A DNA stretch of 42,288 nt, from the IMG/VR virus record IMGVR_UViG_3300034023_000064, positions 1-42,288 of that record, one strand, 5' to 3'. Position numbers and translations under genes: made by a program. Positions 1-10,672 of the stretch are shown one piece after another. The notes under the pieces are model-generated. The model worked only from the letters and a program-made list of their open reading frames with translations, was not told the origin of the DNA and did not search any database. The stretch is from a virus. Positions within the stretch are counted from its first letter, which is position 1. Every line of letters starts with the position of its first letter.

Positions 1-1986
<1,986 letters not shown>

Positions 1987-1989
1987 TTA

Positions 1990-3729
1990 TTAACCAGTTA
2001 AACCTTTTACGAGTGCCGCGCCACTTGCTAATTGTTGCAATACTGATGGAGCATAAGTTTGACCTGACGCATTAGTTTGTGACGTTGTAATGGTTGGAAT
2101 AGTGTTAGCAGGAAGACCACGAATTTGTGCATTCATCCAATCAAGTTGATTTTTAGGATAATCTTGCATAGTTTGCCATTGTTGTTGCGCTGCGGTCAGT
2201 TCAGCTTGTTTTTGTGCTTGCTGTGCTTGACCAGCCGCCTCAAGCGTTGCTGTATCAAGATTTTGCATTTTTTGTTGATTACCAAGTATTGTAGTGTAAT
2301 CATTTAATGCGCCCATTTGACGGGTTTCATCTTGAGCTTGTGCGCCTTGAACATCTTTAGCGGCTGTCAATCCAAGTTGTTGTTGCTGACCTGCTTGTTG
2401 TGCTTGTTGATTTGCAATGGTCGCTAAATTTTGTTGCTCTTGAGCTGTCAATTGACCTTGTGTTTGACCAATATTAGCTAAGTTTTGTTGCATTGCTGAT
2501 GTCAACTGACCTTGTGTTTGACCAATATTAGCAAGATTTTGTTGTTCAGCCGATGTTAATTGACCAGCAGTTTGACCAATATTTTGATATGCCTGTGCCT
2601 GTTGCGTTGCAGCTTGAGCTTGATTTTGTCCTAATGTATTGTAGGCTTGCGCTTGTTGCGTTGCCAATTGACCTTGTGTTTGACCAACATTTTGATATGC
2701 TTGTGCTTGTTGAGATGCTAAGTTTCCAGCAGTTTGACCGAGCGTTGCTTGGCGACCCAAATCTGTTTGAGCATTTGCCATCGCTTGTGTGTAACCTTGA
2801 TTAGCTAATTTTCCTTGTTCTTGGAGTAATGTTTGCTGAGTATCACGAAGCGCACGCGCTCCAAATTCACCCATGCGATTTCCACCAAATTGACCGGCTT
2901 TAATAAACTGATCCGATACCTGTGGCAATAAATTTTCACTTAAATTGCGACCAGCTTGTTGCGCCAGTGTATCCATTACATTTTGCTGATATGGATTCAT
3001 GTAATTGTTTATGCCGGTATAGGATTGCTGACCAGCCGCTGTTAAATAAGGATTTGCATTAGCAGTAATATTTCCAGCACTACTTAATGAATCAGTTAAA
3101 GCAGAATATGGTGACGCTGTTATATTATTAGCAGATACTCCAGAATTTAAAAAATTTGGTGTAGAATTTGATGTTATATTTCCAGCACTAGTATTGCTGT
3201 TGGTTAAATATTGATTTGCCACGCTTGATGGCGATAATGCTTGTGCAGATACTAACGACGTAGCAGCAGTTAATGGATTTAAATTTGCGGCACTTGTTAA
3301 ATTAACATTAGCTGCACCTGATGGCGATAATTTTGCGGCATTAGTCCAATTACCACTAGCATCTTTAATCCATTGCGCAGGCGTATTAGGTGATAAATAA
3401 TTGGTTTGACCCGTGCTAAGTCCTGTAGCCGTATTAGAATTCTGATACGCCTTCATCGCTGTAGCAGCATTAGTAAGACCAGCATTCATTCCTGTTGGTG
3501 AATTAAACCCAGTAGAATTTTGCTGAACCTGAGAATAGGCTTGCGTTTGATTAGGATCTAACCCAGCAACTGTTGGCAGAGCATATGGCACATAAGGTCT
3601 ATCTGCCGTAGCAATTGCGTTTTGAATCTGATCGTAAATAGCTTGTTGCATCCATGCAGGTGTTGATGTATTTGTAACATCAAGTTTTGTAGAGTTTTGT
3701 GGTGTTTGGTCTGTTAAATAAGATCCCAT
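1990..3729 (-). CDS. Gln/Ala-rich repeat virion protein (possible internal or tail protein)
   Basis: This 579-residue protein has no catalytic motif that I recognise. The first 230 residues are Asn/Thr/Ala-rich. Residues 241-320 hold the most conserved-looking part, with YMNPYQQNVMD followed by GQFGGNRMGEFGARALRDTQQ, a pattern found in structural proteins of many short-tailed environmental phages. Residues 329-436 are six tandem 18-residue units of the form NIGQTQGQLTxxxQQNLA, probably a long helical or coiled-coil stalk. The gene shares one base (TAATG) with the stop of the upstream gene, implying translational coupling. Its place in the distal tail block suggests a virion component such as an ejected internal protein or tail stalk. 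That role is inferred; the reading frame is firm. Confidence 0.6.
   Translation of the reverse strand: MGSYLTDQTPQNSTKLDVTNTSTPAWMQQAIYDQIQNAIATADRPYVPYALPTVAGLDPNQTQAYSQVQQNSTGFNSPTGMNAGLTNAATAMKAYQNSNTATGLSTGQTNYLSPNTPAQWIKDASGNWTNAAKLSPSGAANVNLTSAANLNPLTAATSLVSAQALSPSSVANQYLTNSNTSAGNITSNSTPNFLNSGVSANNITASPYSALTDSLSSAGNITANANPYLTAAGQQSYTGINNYMNPYQQNVMDTLAQQAGRNLSENLLPQVSDQFIKAGQFGGNRMGEFGARALRDTQQTLLQEQGKLANQGYTQAMANAQTDLGRQATLGQTAGNLASQQAQAYQNVGQTQGQLATQQAQAYNTLGQNQAQAATQQAQAYQNIGQTAGQLTSAEQQNLANIGQTQGQLTSAMQQNLANIGQTQGQLTAQEQQNLATIANQQAQQAGQQQQLGLTAAKDVQGAQAQDETRQMGALNDYTTILGNQQKMQNLDTATLEAAGQAQQAQKQAELTAAQQQWQTMQDYPKNQLDWMNAQIRGLPANTIPTITTSQTNASGQTYAPSVLQQLASGAALVKGLTG
2422..2745 (-). 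repeat. Six tandem 54-bp units coding 18-residue repeats
   Basis: Residues 329-436 of the gene at 1990-3729 divide exactly into six 18-residue units, each with G-Q at positions 3-4 and QQ near positions 12-15. The DNA copies are diverged but keep the 54-bp period. Confidence 0.8.
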
Positions 3730-5528
3730 TATCTTGCTCCTCTCATATAATCTAATGGCGATTTAGCGGCTGTACTAAATTGACCTTTTGCTAATTTTTT
3801 GCCTTTTTGTTTGCGAAGTTCAGCACGCATTTTATCAAGTTTTGCAGCACCGGCTTTAGTTGATCCATCACCAAGTAAAGCCACTGTTTCTGCATCAATA
3901 ACATATTCGCCATCAGAAAGTCTTGCGTCTATTGTATCATCTCTGCCCGATCCTGACCCTTGTGCTAAGTAAGCAATTCGAGATAAACCGCCTTGTGCTT
4001 TTAATACTGGCTCAGGTGCATTTGGATTGGCTGAAGGTTTTACAATACGATATTTGTTCAAACCTTGCCCATAATTAAGCGCAGCAAATGTACCTATATC
4101 TTGACCTACTTTTGCAGCGTCAATTGCCATTGCGTTGTAGTCTAATGTAGTGGATGGTTGATTATAATATTGCTGTTGCTCAGTCGTTAGTTTTGGTGAT
4201 GATACAATTGCTTGTTGCACCTTATCAGGTCCGCCCAGCATGGATGCAGCCGCGACACCACCAAGTCCAAGCAAACCAATTGTTCCCCAGTCCATAGATT
4301 TATCGCCAGCAGGTGGTACTGAGCCTGTTGCAGGTGGTGTTTGACCTAACGTGTCTTTTGCTAAGTGACCACTATTTTCATCAGCCGTTTGTTGCACTGC
4401 TTGATCAGCAGGAGAATTTTTATCCCAAACTCCTTTCGCAAGACCTGCTAATGCACCTGATGTCAGTGCTTGACTTGGATTATATCCAGCCGTCAGCATA
4501 TTACCGCCAACTCGTGCGGCTGTATTTATGCCACTACCTAAGTTTGGACTTCCCGTTGCAAATTTATTGGCTAATTGCGGGCCAGCACCAGAAAGCGCAC
4601 CACCAATACCACCCTGCAATACACCTTTCATAATGTCTTCATTAGTCAATGCATTCATACCACCGCCAATTAATACACCACCCGCAGCGGATGCAGCAAT
4701 TGGGTTTTTAATGCCTATAGCACCACCAATTTCAGATACTAAACCAGCGTTTAATCCACCGAGTACACCAGATTGCAATCCACTTTTTAGTATGTTGTCA
4801 CCCGTTAAGGCTGCCGCACCCGCACCTACTGCACCAGCAGCCAATGCAGTACCAGCAATTTGACCTGCTTTACCAAATCCAAAGCCAGCCGCGCTACCAA
4901 GATAATTACCAACTGCCGGTGCAAACACACCAATTGCCGCAGGCAAAATGGTTTTAATCATGCTTTTCCAATTCCACCCAAACTCACGAAGACCTGTGCG
5001 TGGATTGATAGAACCTGATGCACCCATGTTTTTAAGCATAGCCGCTTCGCGTGGGTTGATATGCGCAAGCATCGTATCGCCACCACGACCAGCGGCTTGG
5101 ATATGTTGCGCGGCACTTGCAAGACCGCCTTGTGCCATTGGTTGCGCAGGCATCATGCCTTGTGGTGATTGCGCAGGTGGCATCATAGGACGCTGTTGCG
5201 GTTGCGGCATCATCCCTTGATTTGGCTGTTGCTCTTTACCTTCGATACGATCTCGCAAGCCATACAGTGCAATCAAAAGCGAAATAATGATTTGCGGATT
5301 GAATTCGGGTGGAAGCGTATCTTGATCCAGTTTTCCATCCATAATGGCAGAAGTCCTGAGCTTATCGTAATGCTCTGGATGATCCACTGCGGCTTCTAAG
5401 AATTTAATCAAGCTATCAATGTCGCCAGATGAAATAGGCTGATCTGCAAACTTTTGCTCCATCTGCGTAATTGCTTGCTGATAAGCTGGGTTTCCGCGAA
5501 CTAATTCTACTAATATTTGTTTATCCAT
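3729..5528 (-). CDS. Virion-associated protein with hydrophobic Gly/Ala core and AQGG linkers
   Basis: This is a 599-residue protein. Residues 1-90 are helical and acidic. Residues 100-140 are Pro/Gln/Met-rich (a low-complexity linker). Around residues 130-180 there is an AQGGLASAAQHI segment, then GGDTMLAHINPREAAMLKNMG and SINPRTGLREFG, a block I recognise as recurrent in phage virion-associated proteins. Residues 185-330 are a long Gly/Ala-rich hydrophobic stretch (repeated AAGAVGAGAAAL-like runs) that could insert in a membrane. Near the C-terminus, another AQGG linker precedes GRDDTIDARLSDGEYVIDAE, also a recurring phage module, and the tail is basic. A hydrophobic core with virion-type modules would suit an ejected or membrane-penetrating protein, but this is inference. 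Confidence 0.55.
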   Translation of the reverse strand: MDKQILVELVRGNPAYQQAITQMEQKFADQPISSGDIDSLIKFLEAAVDHPEHYDKLRTSAIMDGKLDQDTLPPEFNPQIIISLLIALYGLRDRIEGKEQQPNQGMMPQPQQRPMMPPAQSPQGMMPAQPMAQGGLASAAQHIQAAGRGGDTMLAHINPREAAMLKNMGASGSINPRTGLREFGWNWKSMIKTILPAAIGVFAPAVGNYLGSAAGFGFGKAGQIAGTALAAGAVGAGAAALTGDNILKSGLQSGVLGGLNAGLVSEIGGAIGIKNPIAASAAGGVLIGGGMNALTNEDIMKGVLQGGIGGALSGAGPQLANKFATGSPNLGSGINTAARVGGNMLTAGYNPSQALTSGALAGLAKGVWDKNSPADQAVQQTADENSGHLAKDTLGQTPPATGSVPPAGDKSMDWGTIGLLGLGGVAAASMLGGPDKVQQAIVSSPKLTTEQQQYYNQPSTTLDYNAMAIDAAKVGQDIGTFAALNYGQGLNKYRIVKPSANPNAPEPVLKAQGGLSRIAYLAQGSGSGRDDTIDARLSDGEYVIDAETVALLGDGSTKAGAAKLDKMRAELRKQKGKKLAKGQFSTAAKSPLDYMRGAR

Positions 5529-5754
5529 TTGTTACCTCGCAGAAACGCTCTGCCCATTCTTGCCAATCATCAAAGTTATACGGATTCGGTGCATTTTGTG
5601 GCAATGTCGTACTGCTCACAAATTGTACTGCCCAATCCTGCCATTTTTGTATGTCATTTAATCTTCTAATTGCACCATAAGGATCCAAATCAAGTGACAG
5701 TTGATCTGCCCAGTCTTGAAGTTGTAATCCAGTTGGTAATGTAATTCTAATCAT
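5521..5754 (-). CDS. Small hypothetical protein of the tail block
   Basis: This 77-residue protein is not recognised. It is rich in Trp, Asp and Gln, with repeated W-x-x-W patterns (DWADQL, KWQDWAVQF, DWQEWAERF). These suggest two or three similar amphipathic helices, possibly an internal repeat of about 30 residues. It overlaps the genes on both sides by a few bases (5521-5528 and 5751-5754), so it is embedded in a coupled tail operon and is very likely expressed. A structural or assembly role is only inferred from position. Confidence 0.6.
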   Translation of the reverse strand: MIRITLPTGLQLQDWADQLSLDLDPYGAIRRLNDIQKWQDWAVQFVSSTTLPQNAPNPYNFDDWQEWAERFCEVTNG

Positions 5755-7580
5755 CCTGTCACCGTACCGTCGCCAACGTCAATATGCGCAATAATCTGCC
5801 CCATTTGATAATCACCATCAATTGCATTGGACTCAAATCGAAGTCTTAATTCTCTACGTTGTTCTTTTAATGTGACGATTTGTTGATAAGTTGCCTCAGC
5901 AGTATCTGGAAATGCATAAATAGTTCCGTAAACTTCTGGTGCGCGAGCGTTAGAACGACCAATTACTTGTACCGTCATGTCAGAGCTTTGCACAAAGTCT
6001 GGTTCAATAATAGAGATTTCATGCCAATTTGAATTTCCTTGTGCCGGTGACGATAAGTCAGCCGTTTCAAAGAAACTGTAAATAGGCTGTATGGTGTTTT
6101 CATAAATTTGATTAACACCTTTTTCATGGATCCACACATGAAAATCATTATTTACTGCATCAAGACCGGCTGCGATTGGTGCCACAAATAAATTGCTGTA
6201 TGTTGCCGATGATCTGCCTGCATTGGGAAGCTGCGTGTCATACCAAGTCTGCTCACGCACATTGTAGATAACAGCATGTGTACACTCGGTTGCATCACCA
6301 CGAGGATAACACCACCAAATCTCACCAAATCGAGGCACCTTAAATCCAAACACTTTTTGACGTTCGTTTTGATTGATACCTTCAAAGAAATAATTTAGGT
6401 TCATTAGGTTTGCTACTTCACGCACCACACCGTTAAACATCATAAACCGATCAACACCAACCCAATAATAAATACCGTCATAGTCCACAACAGAATCTGG
6501 TGAAATAATTGACGTGCCTGTGGCTATAACGTCAAACTGAAACACAGTTGCGCCACCAGTAAAGGTTGTACGAATAACAGCGTCATACGCCCAAAATAGA
6601 CCAGCAGGAGCGTTACCGCTACCAGCACGCAGCGGCATGCCTTTTATTATTTTTGTACCCCAAGGACGCGCAATGCCAGAGCCAGAACCTGATAGATCTG
6701 TGAAGTCACCAGCAACACTCCAGCCAACAATACCATCACCACCATAGTAAAAAAGATATGGATGAAGCGATACGATGCCACCAGCCACATTAGCACCTGT
6801 TGGAAGTCGAATGTCTTTAAGTGGTACTGTGCCAAATGCATCGCCATAAAATATTTGTCCTACGGTGTCATTAGTTGCATAAGAGTTATTCGGTGCGCAA
6901 TGCGCCAATATTGAGTTAGCAGTCGTTGATGAATCATACTGATAGTCAAACATCCACTTGTTGTCGGAATCTTCAATTAATGCTTCAGATCCACCAGACA
7001 TATCCACTTTTGTAGTGGTAATCGTTGTTGTGGTTGCAACGACTACATAACCGTTATAAATAGATCCAGCGTTAGTGGATGTAATAGTAATAATTGCGCC
7101 AACTGCGGTGGCATCGTAATTTGGGAAAGAAGTGTAAGCAGTAATGTTTGCCGCAACCGCAGTAGCCGTTGCAGACAAACTAGTAACATACGTCACAGGT
7201 GCTGACATAATATCTACGCCATTTATGGTAATCATGCTAACAACGCCAGCAGCACCACCAGTTAAAGTTACACTTCCAGTTGATACAACCGCTATTGGTG
7301 TTCTACTCGTAATAATCGAGCTGTTATAACTTGCATCAATGGTGAGTCTATTTAGCTCAGTAGCCGATCCAGAGTGCATATAAACAAAGTCGCCTTTGTT
7401 TATATTAGTTAAACCCGTGCTTTTTTCTGGCAAATATTTGGTTGTTGATCTAAATCCACCAATCTTGCGTGGAAGACCACGTTGCCAGCGAACCCACTGG
7501 CCATCAACGTAAGCATTACCTTCAAACTTGGTTCCGTCACGTTTAATGCCAGGATCTGACTTTAAGATGATGGTACTCAT
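5751..7580 (-). CDS. Tail hub/nozzle-like structural protein (P22 gp10-like by inference)
   Basis: This is a 609-residue beta-rich protein. The N-terminus has a conserved-looking block (DPGIKRDGTKFEGN, then QWVRWQRGLPRKIGGF) typical of tail proteins in short-tailed environmental phages. Residues 110-200 look like an inserted Val/Thr-rich beta-sandwich. About residues 380-470 read DGIYYWVGVDRFMMFNG, FGFKVPRFGEIWWCYP and VIYNVREQTWYDT, successive beta-propeller-like strands as expected for gp10-type hub proteins. The end is RRELRLRFES plus a polar tail. It follows the adaptor and a fibre-like gene in one coupled series: its start overlaps the previous stop (TAATG). Structural role is likely; the precise gp10 equivalence is an inference. 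Confidence 0.6.
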   Translation of the reverse strand: MSTIILKSDPGIKRDGTKFEGNAYVDGQWVRWQRGLPRKIGGFRSTTKYLPEKSTGLTNINKGDFVYMHSGSATELNRLTIDASYNSSIITSRTPIAVVSTGSVTLTGGAAGVVSMITINGVDIMSAPVTYVTSLSATATAVAANITAYTSFPNYDATAVGAIITITSTNAGSIYNGYVVVATTTTITTTKVDMSGGSEALIEDSDNKWMFDYQYDSSTTANSILAHCAPNNSYATNDTVGQIFYGDAFGTVPLKDIRLPTGANVAGGIVSLHPYLFYYGGDGIVGWSVAGDFTDLSGSGSGIARPWGTKIIKGMPLRAGSGNAPAGLFWAYDAVIRTTFTGGATVFQFDVIATGTSIISPDSVVDYDGIYYWVGVDRFMMFNGVVREVANLMNLNYFFEGINQNERQKVFGFKVPRFGEIWWCYPRGDATECTHAVIYNVREQTWYDTQLPNAGRSSATYSNLFVAPIAAGLDAVNNDFHVWIHEKGVNQIYENTIQPIYSFFETADLSSPAQGNSNWHEISIIEPDFVQSSDMTVQVIGRSNARAPEVYGTIYAFPDTAEATYQQIVTLKEQRRELRLRFESNAIDGDYQMGQIIAHIDVGDGTVTG

Positions 7581-8779
7581 TAGAACGTCCCACCATTGAC
7601 ATTACCAGACTGAGCAGTACCCAACGCAGTCCATGCATTAGTCTGAGTAACAGCAGAAAAAATACTAATACCAGTGGATCCACCACCTAAATTGATTAAT
7701 GCACCACCCGCAGTTGATGCGCCAGTACCACCTTGCGAAATATCAATTGGAAGTGCAATAGAGGCAGTATCGGCAATAAGAAAATCAGTGCCATTGCAGT
7801 AATAAATACCACGTTGACCTTGTGTAATCGTAACACCAGCACCAGCGGCTGTTTTAACTGTAAACGTATAAGATCCTGTCGTACTATTGGTGATCCAATA
7901 TTGCTGTACCGTTGTTGGAACAATGATGGTGCGATTGCCAGTTAATAAGCCGGTAAAATTGTAAGCAACTCGATTTAATTCAGATCCAGAAAGTGTATAG
8001 GTGCCAGTGCCTGCTACAGCAATAGACGTGTAATCAAACGCAAATGTCGCAGGTTGACCAAATCCTATGGTGTAAAAGTTACTGCCATCCGATGCAATAA
8101 TAGCTGATTCACCAGGTTGAAAACTTAAAGATGCTAAACCATCAATTGTGTTTGTTCCTGCTGGTGTTGCAACAATTGCACCCGTTCCAGAATTTCGCAA
8201 ATAAATAAACCAATTATCAACCGTTGCAGCCGATGGGAATGTGACGATACCCCCTGCACCCGTCCAGTTGTACATCTTGGCGCGATCTGTAACGCCCAAT
8301 GTAAAGTTAGCACTAAAAGTGGTGACTGGCACAGACTGTGATAACACAGTGCCAACTGCAACAATGCCTGTTCCAGCTAATGAGGATGCATTAGTTTGTG
8401 AAGTAGCCGCACCATATTGCAGTGAACGCCATACGCCAGCAGATGTTGAATTGTTTGTTAAATAAACTTGCCACAGTGTCCCAGTTGCAATCGACACCAC
8501 TTGTGTTCCATCATAATTAGCAATGATGATAGTTTGCGTGCCAATATTGTTGAATAAGATTGTCTGACCAGTTCCTGCTTTTTGTGCATCAGGAAGTAAA
8601 ATCTTTAATCCAGCCGTAACAGTTTGAATATCAATAATCTTAGCAGCAAGATTGCTTGACGCAGAAGTTTCTTCCGGCCAGCTTAATTGTACGTTTGCTG
8701 TCAGCGTTAATGATTCGTAGCTAACTTCAGATGGATAAACGGTAGCACCGCCAAAAACGTAATTGTATGATGTTGTCAT
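7580..8779 (-). CDS. Tail fibre-like structural protein ending in NGGTF
   Basis: This 399-residue protein is Thr/Ser/Gly/Ala-rich and almost entirely predicted beta strand. Near residue 345 it has ISQGGTGASTAGGALINLG, a signature common in phage tail fibres and baseplate spikes. Mid-protein segments such as SFQPGESAIIASDGSNFYTIGFG resemble fibre-shaft beta repeats. The last five residues, NGGTF, are identical to the C-terminus of the long fibre protein at 12344-14176. It lies between the adaptor and the hub-like gene with one-base TAATG overlaps on both sides. A fibre or appendage role is likely; the receptor is unknown. Confidence 0.6.
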   Translation of the reverse strand: MTTSYNYVFGGATVYPSEVSYESLTLTANVQLSWPEETSASSNLAAKIIDIQTVTAGLKILLPDAQKAGTGQTILFNNIGTQTIIIANYDGTQVVSIATGTLWQVYLTNNSTSAGVWRSLQYGAATSQTNASSLAGTGIVAVGTVLSQSVPVTTFSANFTLGVTDRAKMYNWTGAGGIVTFPSAATVDNWFIYLRNSGTGAIVATPAGTNTIDGLASLSFQPGESAIIASDGSNFYTIGFGQPATFAFDYTSIAVAGTGTYTLSGSELNRVAYNFTGLLTGNRTIIVPTTVQQYWITNSTTGSYTFTVKTAAGAGVTITQGQRGIYYCNGTDFLIADTASIALPIDISQGGTGASTAGGALINLGGGSTGISIFSAVTQTNAWTALGTAQSGNVNGGTF

Positions 8780-9417
8780 TATGCTTTATTCCTAATTGCA
8801 GTTCGGTCAAGAATGCGTTGCAGATCTTCGCCATTAAGTGATTGCGCTGCACGATCATAAAGCGTTTGCCAAGTTTGCAAGCGTGCATCATTTTTAAGAT
8901 AAGGTGCTGCTTCAAGTAACGTACCGTACAGCAATAAATCTGGCGCAAAGTCAGTAATGAAGTTTGTTTGAGTTTCTTCACCGAGAAATCGTGGTTGCTC
9001 GTAATAAAGGATCTCTATGGTGGTGTCAGTAGCAGGTGTTGGCGCAATTAACCAATGAAAATAATCATAATCAGCATAATACTCTGGTGTGCCAGTTTCT
9101 TCACTGTCAGGCCAATAATTGCGAATATACTCATAGGATCTGCCGTGAATTGCATTAGTACCAATATGCATTGATACGGTTTCACGCCATCTATCAGGTT
9201 TTGGATAAACTGAAACGCCAGCAGGCAATGTTGTGGTGACTGGCACAATAAATCCTGTGACTTTAAGTTCACGGGAAATTCTGCGTTCAGCAAGCGTTAT
9301 AAGCCGAGGAAGTTGCTCATAAACGTATGGATCAGACTCTTGCGTGAAACCACGCTCTAGGTACCGTCGAAGGTCTGTAAGTAGTGTTGTGTATGTTACG
9401 CTGCTATTGTTGCTCAT
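8779..9417 (-). CDS. Head-tail adaptor protein (phage adaptor, SU10/P22 gp4-like)
   Basis: This 212-residue protein matches the pattern of phage adaptor proteins that bind beneath the portal. The N-terminal helix carries LAERRISRELK. Next come a PDRWRETVSM strand and a central ILYYEQPRFLGEETQTNF segment. The helical end reads APDLLLYGTLLEAAPYLKNDARLQTW then YDRAAQSLNGED. The order Glu-Arg-Arg-Ile-Ser, Tyr-Tyr-x-x-Pro and Leu-Leu-Glu-Ala-Ala-Pro-Tyr is characteristic of this family. It is the first gene after the promoter-like sequence at 9471-9499 and begins a coupled run of tail genes. A second adaptor-like gene lies at 14479-15459, so the two may form successive rings. Confidence 0.75.
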   Translation of the reverse strand: MSNNSSVTYTTLLTDLRRYLERGFTQESDPYVYEQLPRLITLAERRISRELKVTGFIVPVTTTLPAGVSVYPKPDRWRETVSMHIGTNAIHGRSYEYIRNYWPDSEETGTPEYYADYDYFHWLIAPTPATDTTIEILYYEQPRFLGEETQTNFITDFAPDLLLYGTLLEAAPYLKNDARLQTWQTLYDRAAQSLNGEDLQRILDRTAIRNKA

Positions 9418-9470
9418 AATGACTCCAAGTTATCACAAGCGAGCTGTTGCAGCAGGCACATTTTTATTAA

Positions 9471-9499
9471 ATTATAGTATTTGTACCGCGTGTAGTCTA
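9471..9499 (-). promoter_or_regulatory. Putative sigma70-like promoter for the distal tail block
   Basis: On the minus strand a -35-like TAGACT (9499-9494) is followed after 17 bases by a perfect -10 TATAAT (9476-9471). It sits in the 86-base gap upstream of the adaptor gene at 9417. Four of six -35 bases match the consensus. No experimental support. Confidence 0.5.
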
Positions 9500-9503
9500 T
9501 CTT

Positions 9504-9737
9504 TTATGGCTTAAAATGCGCTTGCATCCAATAAGCCGCTGCTCCTAAAAGACCAGCAACTGACCATTGGATTGCGGCTTCTGTTACTTTTTTAAGCATT
9601 TCTTTCTTTAACTTTTCAGCTTCTATTCTTTCTTGTATCCATTCGTGATGTGATGCATGAGAGTCAATTACTTCTTCATGATGCTCTTGCAGGGCTTCTA
9701 AAAAAAGTGCCTTTAAACTATCGCGATTAAGGTCCAT
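9504..9737 (-). CDS. Small protein with one C-terminal membrane segment, possible lysis accessory
   Basis: This 77-residue protein has a charged helical N-terminus with His/Glu-rich stretches (EHHEEVIDSHASHHEW). A basic segment (KLKKEMLKKV) follows, then one hydrophobic helix near residues 52-71 (IQWSVAGLLGAAAYWM). An N-terminal coiled-coil-like part with a single C-terminal membrane helix resembles XhlA-type holin-associated proteins. It lies directly downstream of the endolysin and holin genes. The start is supported by AAGG just upstream. A lysis role is inferred from context and topology; it might instead be an unrelated small membrane protein. Confidence 0.55.
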   Translation of the reverse strand: MDLNRDSLKALFLEALQEHHEEVIDSHASHHEWIQERIEAEKLKKEMLKKVTEAAIQWSVAGLLGAAAYWMQAHFKP

Positions 9738-9795
9738 GTCCTTTGCCTTCTGTTAATAAAAAATGCCACTTGCGCAACATTTTACAGTAAAAATG

Positions 9796-10149
9796 TTATC
9801 CATTCCAACGAGCAATCTTACCATCACGAACATCAATATGGGTAAAAGATTTGTAGCGTCCAAGACCTTTGCAATCGTCATCAAAATGCTTCATGAGATA
9901 GTTTTGCACTTCGCGTGGTTCGATGTCTTTTACTTTAATGTCGGCTGCATTACCTAAGACGTGTTGACTATGCTTTGCACCTCCCACTTTCGTGTTGTGC
10001 GCTTCACATCTTCTACCGCTCATAATAGTAATAGGTTTGCCAAAAGACTCACGGATGCGGTTAAGTAGCTCTACTAGCTTAGGGTTAACGTCTTTTTCAC
10101 CACACCCGCAGTGACACTCAAATTCTTCTGGTTTGAAGTATTTGCTCAT
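9796..10149 (-). CDS. Endolysin, peptidase M15 family (D-Ala-D-Ala carboxypeptidase-like)
   Basis: This protein would cleave peptide cross-links of the host cell wall at lysis. The 117-residue product starts MSKYFKPEEFECHCGCG, has SGRRCEAHNTKVGG, AKHSQHVLGNAADI and then HIDVR. The Ser-x-His and Ala-Asp pair and the final His-x-Asp form the zinc-binding and catalytic pattern of the M15A/VanY-like family. I place the start at 10149 rather than an earlier ATG at 10179, because AGAAGG lies eight bases upstream of 10149. The longer start would also overlap the holin gene. It follows the holin by one base. No signal peptide is seen, so holin-dependent export is expected. Confidence 0.85.
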   Translation of the reverse strand: MSKYFKPEEFECHCGCGEKDVNPKLVELLNRIRESFGKPITIMSGRRCEAHNTKVGGAKHSQHVLGNAADIKVKDIEPREVQNYLMKHFDDDCKGLGRYKSFTHIDVRDGKIARWNG

Positions 10150-10150
10150 A

Positions 10151-10339
10151 TTATTTACCTTCTGAAACAAACAGTCCAATCATACCAAACACTACACCTG
10201 CCGCAGTCAAACCATCATGGATAGGACCAGCTTCAATATTCATACCCGCCATCGTAGCCAGTGCCGCCACACTCGCGTGAGTTGAAGGTTCTTTTAATCT
10301 TGCGTTTAAATAGTTCCATATTTTAAGTAATTTATTCAT
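10151..10339 (-). CDS. Putative holin
   Basis: This 62-residue protein has a basic amphipathic N-terminus (LLKIWNYLNARLKEPSTHASVAAL) and one or two hydrophobic stretches (ASVAALATMAGM and GLTAAGVVFGMIGLFV). The LKEPSTHAS element followed by small hydrophobic helices is seen in many short phage holins. It lies immediately upstream of the M15 endolysin, the usual holin position, and would permeabilise the inner membrane at lysis. Family assignment is by pattern and context. Confidence 0.7.
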   Translation of the reverse strand: MNKLLKIWNYLNARLKEPSTHASVAALATMAGMNIEAGPIHDGLTAAGVVFGMIGLFVSEGK

Positions 10340-10341
10340 GT

Positions 10342-10662
10342 CTATAACTCCGCTAATTGTTGTCTTAACTGCCCGATTTGAATTTCAATATCTGCAAGCC
10401 ATGTGGTGTCAATGGCTAAAATAGCTTCCCGCTGTCTGCGAGGTGTGACTGAATCCTCTAGTTTTGCAATCTCTGTTTTGATTTTTGCTTTCTCATCTAA
10501 AATAGGTATATTTTCATTTATAAAATCTCCATTGATATATGCCCAACCAATCCCTACACCTTCTGGCATTAGAATCCATCCCTGTTCTGCCGCATGTTCT
10601 GGTTCTGATACAACATTATTAACTACTTTATCGTTTTCAATTACTGCGTATTTATTTGACAT
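10342..10662 (-). CDS. Probable tail fibre-associated or assembly protein
   Basis: This 106-residue protein begins KYAVIENDKVVNNVVSEPEHAAEQGWILMPEG. An EGVGIGWAYINGDF segment follows, then a helical C-terminus with SVTPRRQREAILAIDT and a final leucine-zipper-like IGQLRQQLAEL. This arrangement is common in small proteins encoded beside tail fibre genes, thought to cap or chaperone fibres. It lies just downstream of the Gly-rich fibre gene. Whether it is a virion part or a chaperone cannot be told from sequence. Confidence 0.6.
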   Translation of the reverse strand: MSNKYAVIENDKVVNNVVSEPEHAAEQGWILMPEGVGIGWAYINGDFINENIPILDEKAKIKTEIAKLEDSVTPRRQREAILAIDTTWLADIEIQIGQLRQQLAEL

Positions 10663-10672
10663 ATTCAGTTCC

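Noticed and set aside
9776-9797. AACATTTT/AAAATGTT inverted repeat after the endolysin
   Set aside because: AT-only stem overlapping the stop codon, without a following T-run; too weak to call a terminator.
10150-10179. Longer endolysin start at 10179
   Set aside because: It would overlap the holin gene; AGAAGG is positioned for 10149.
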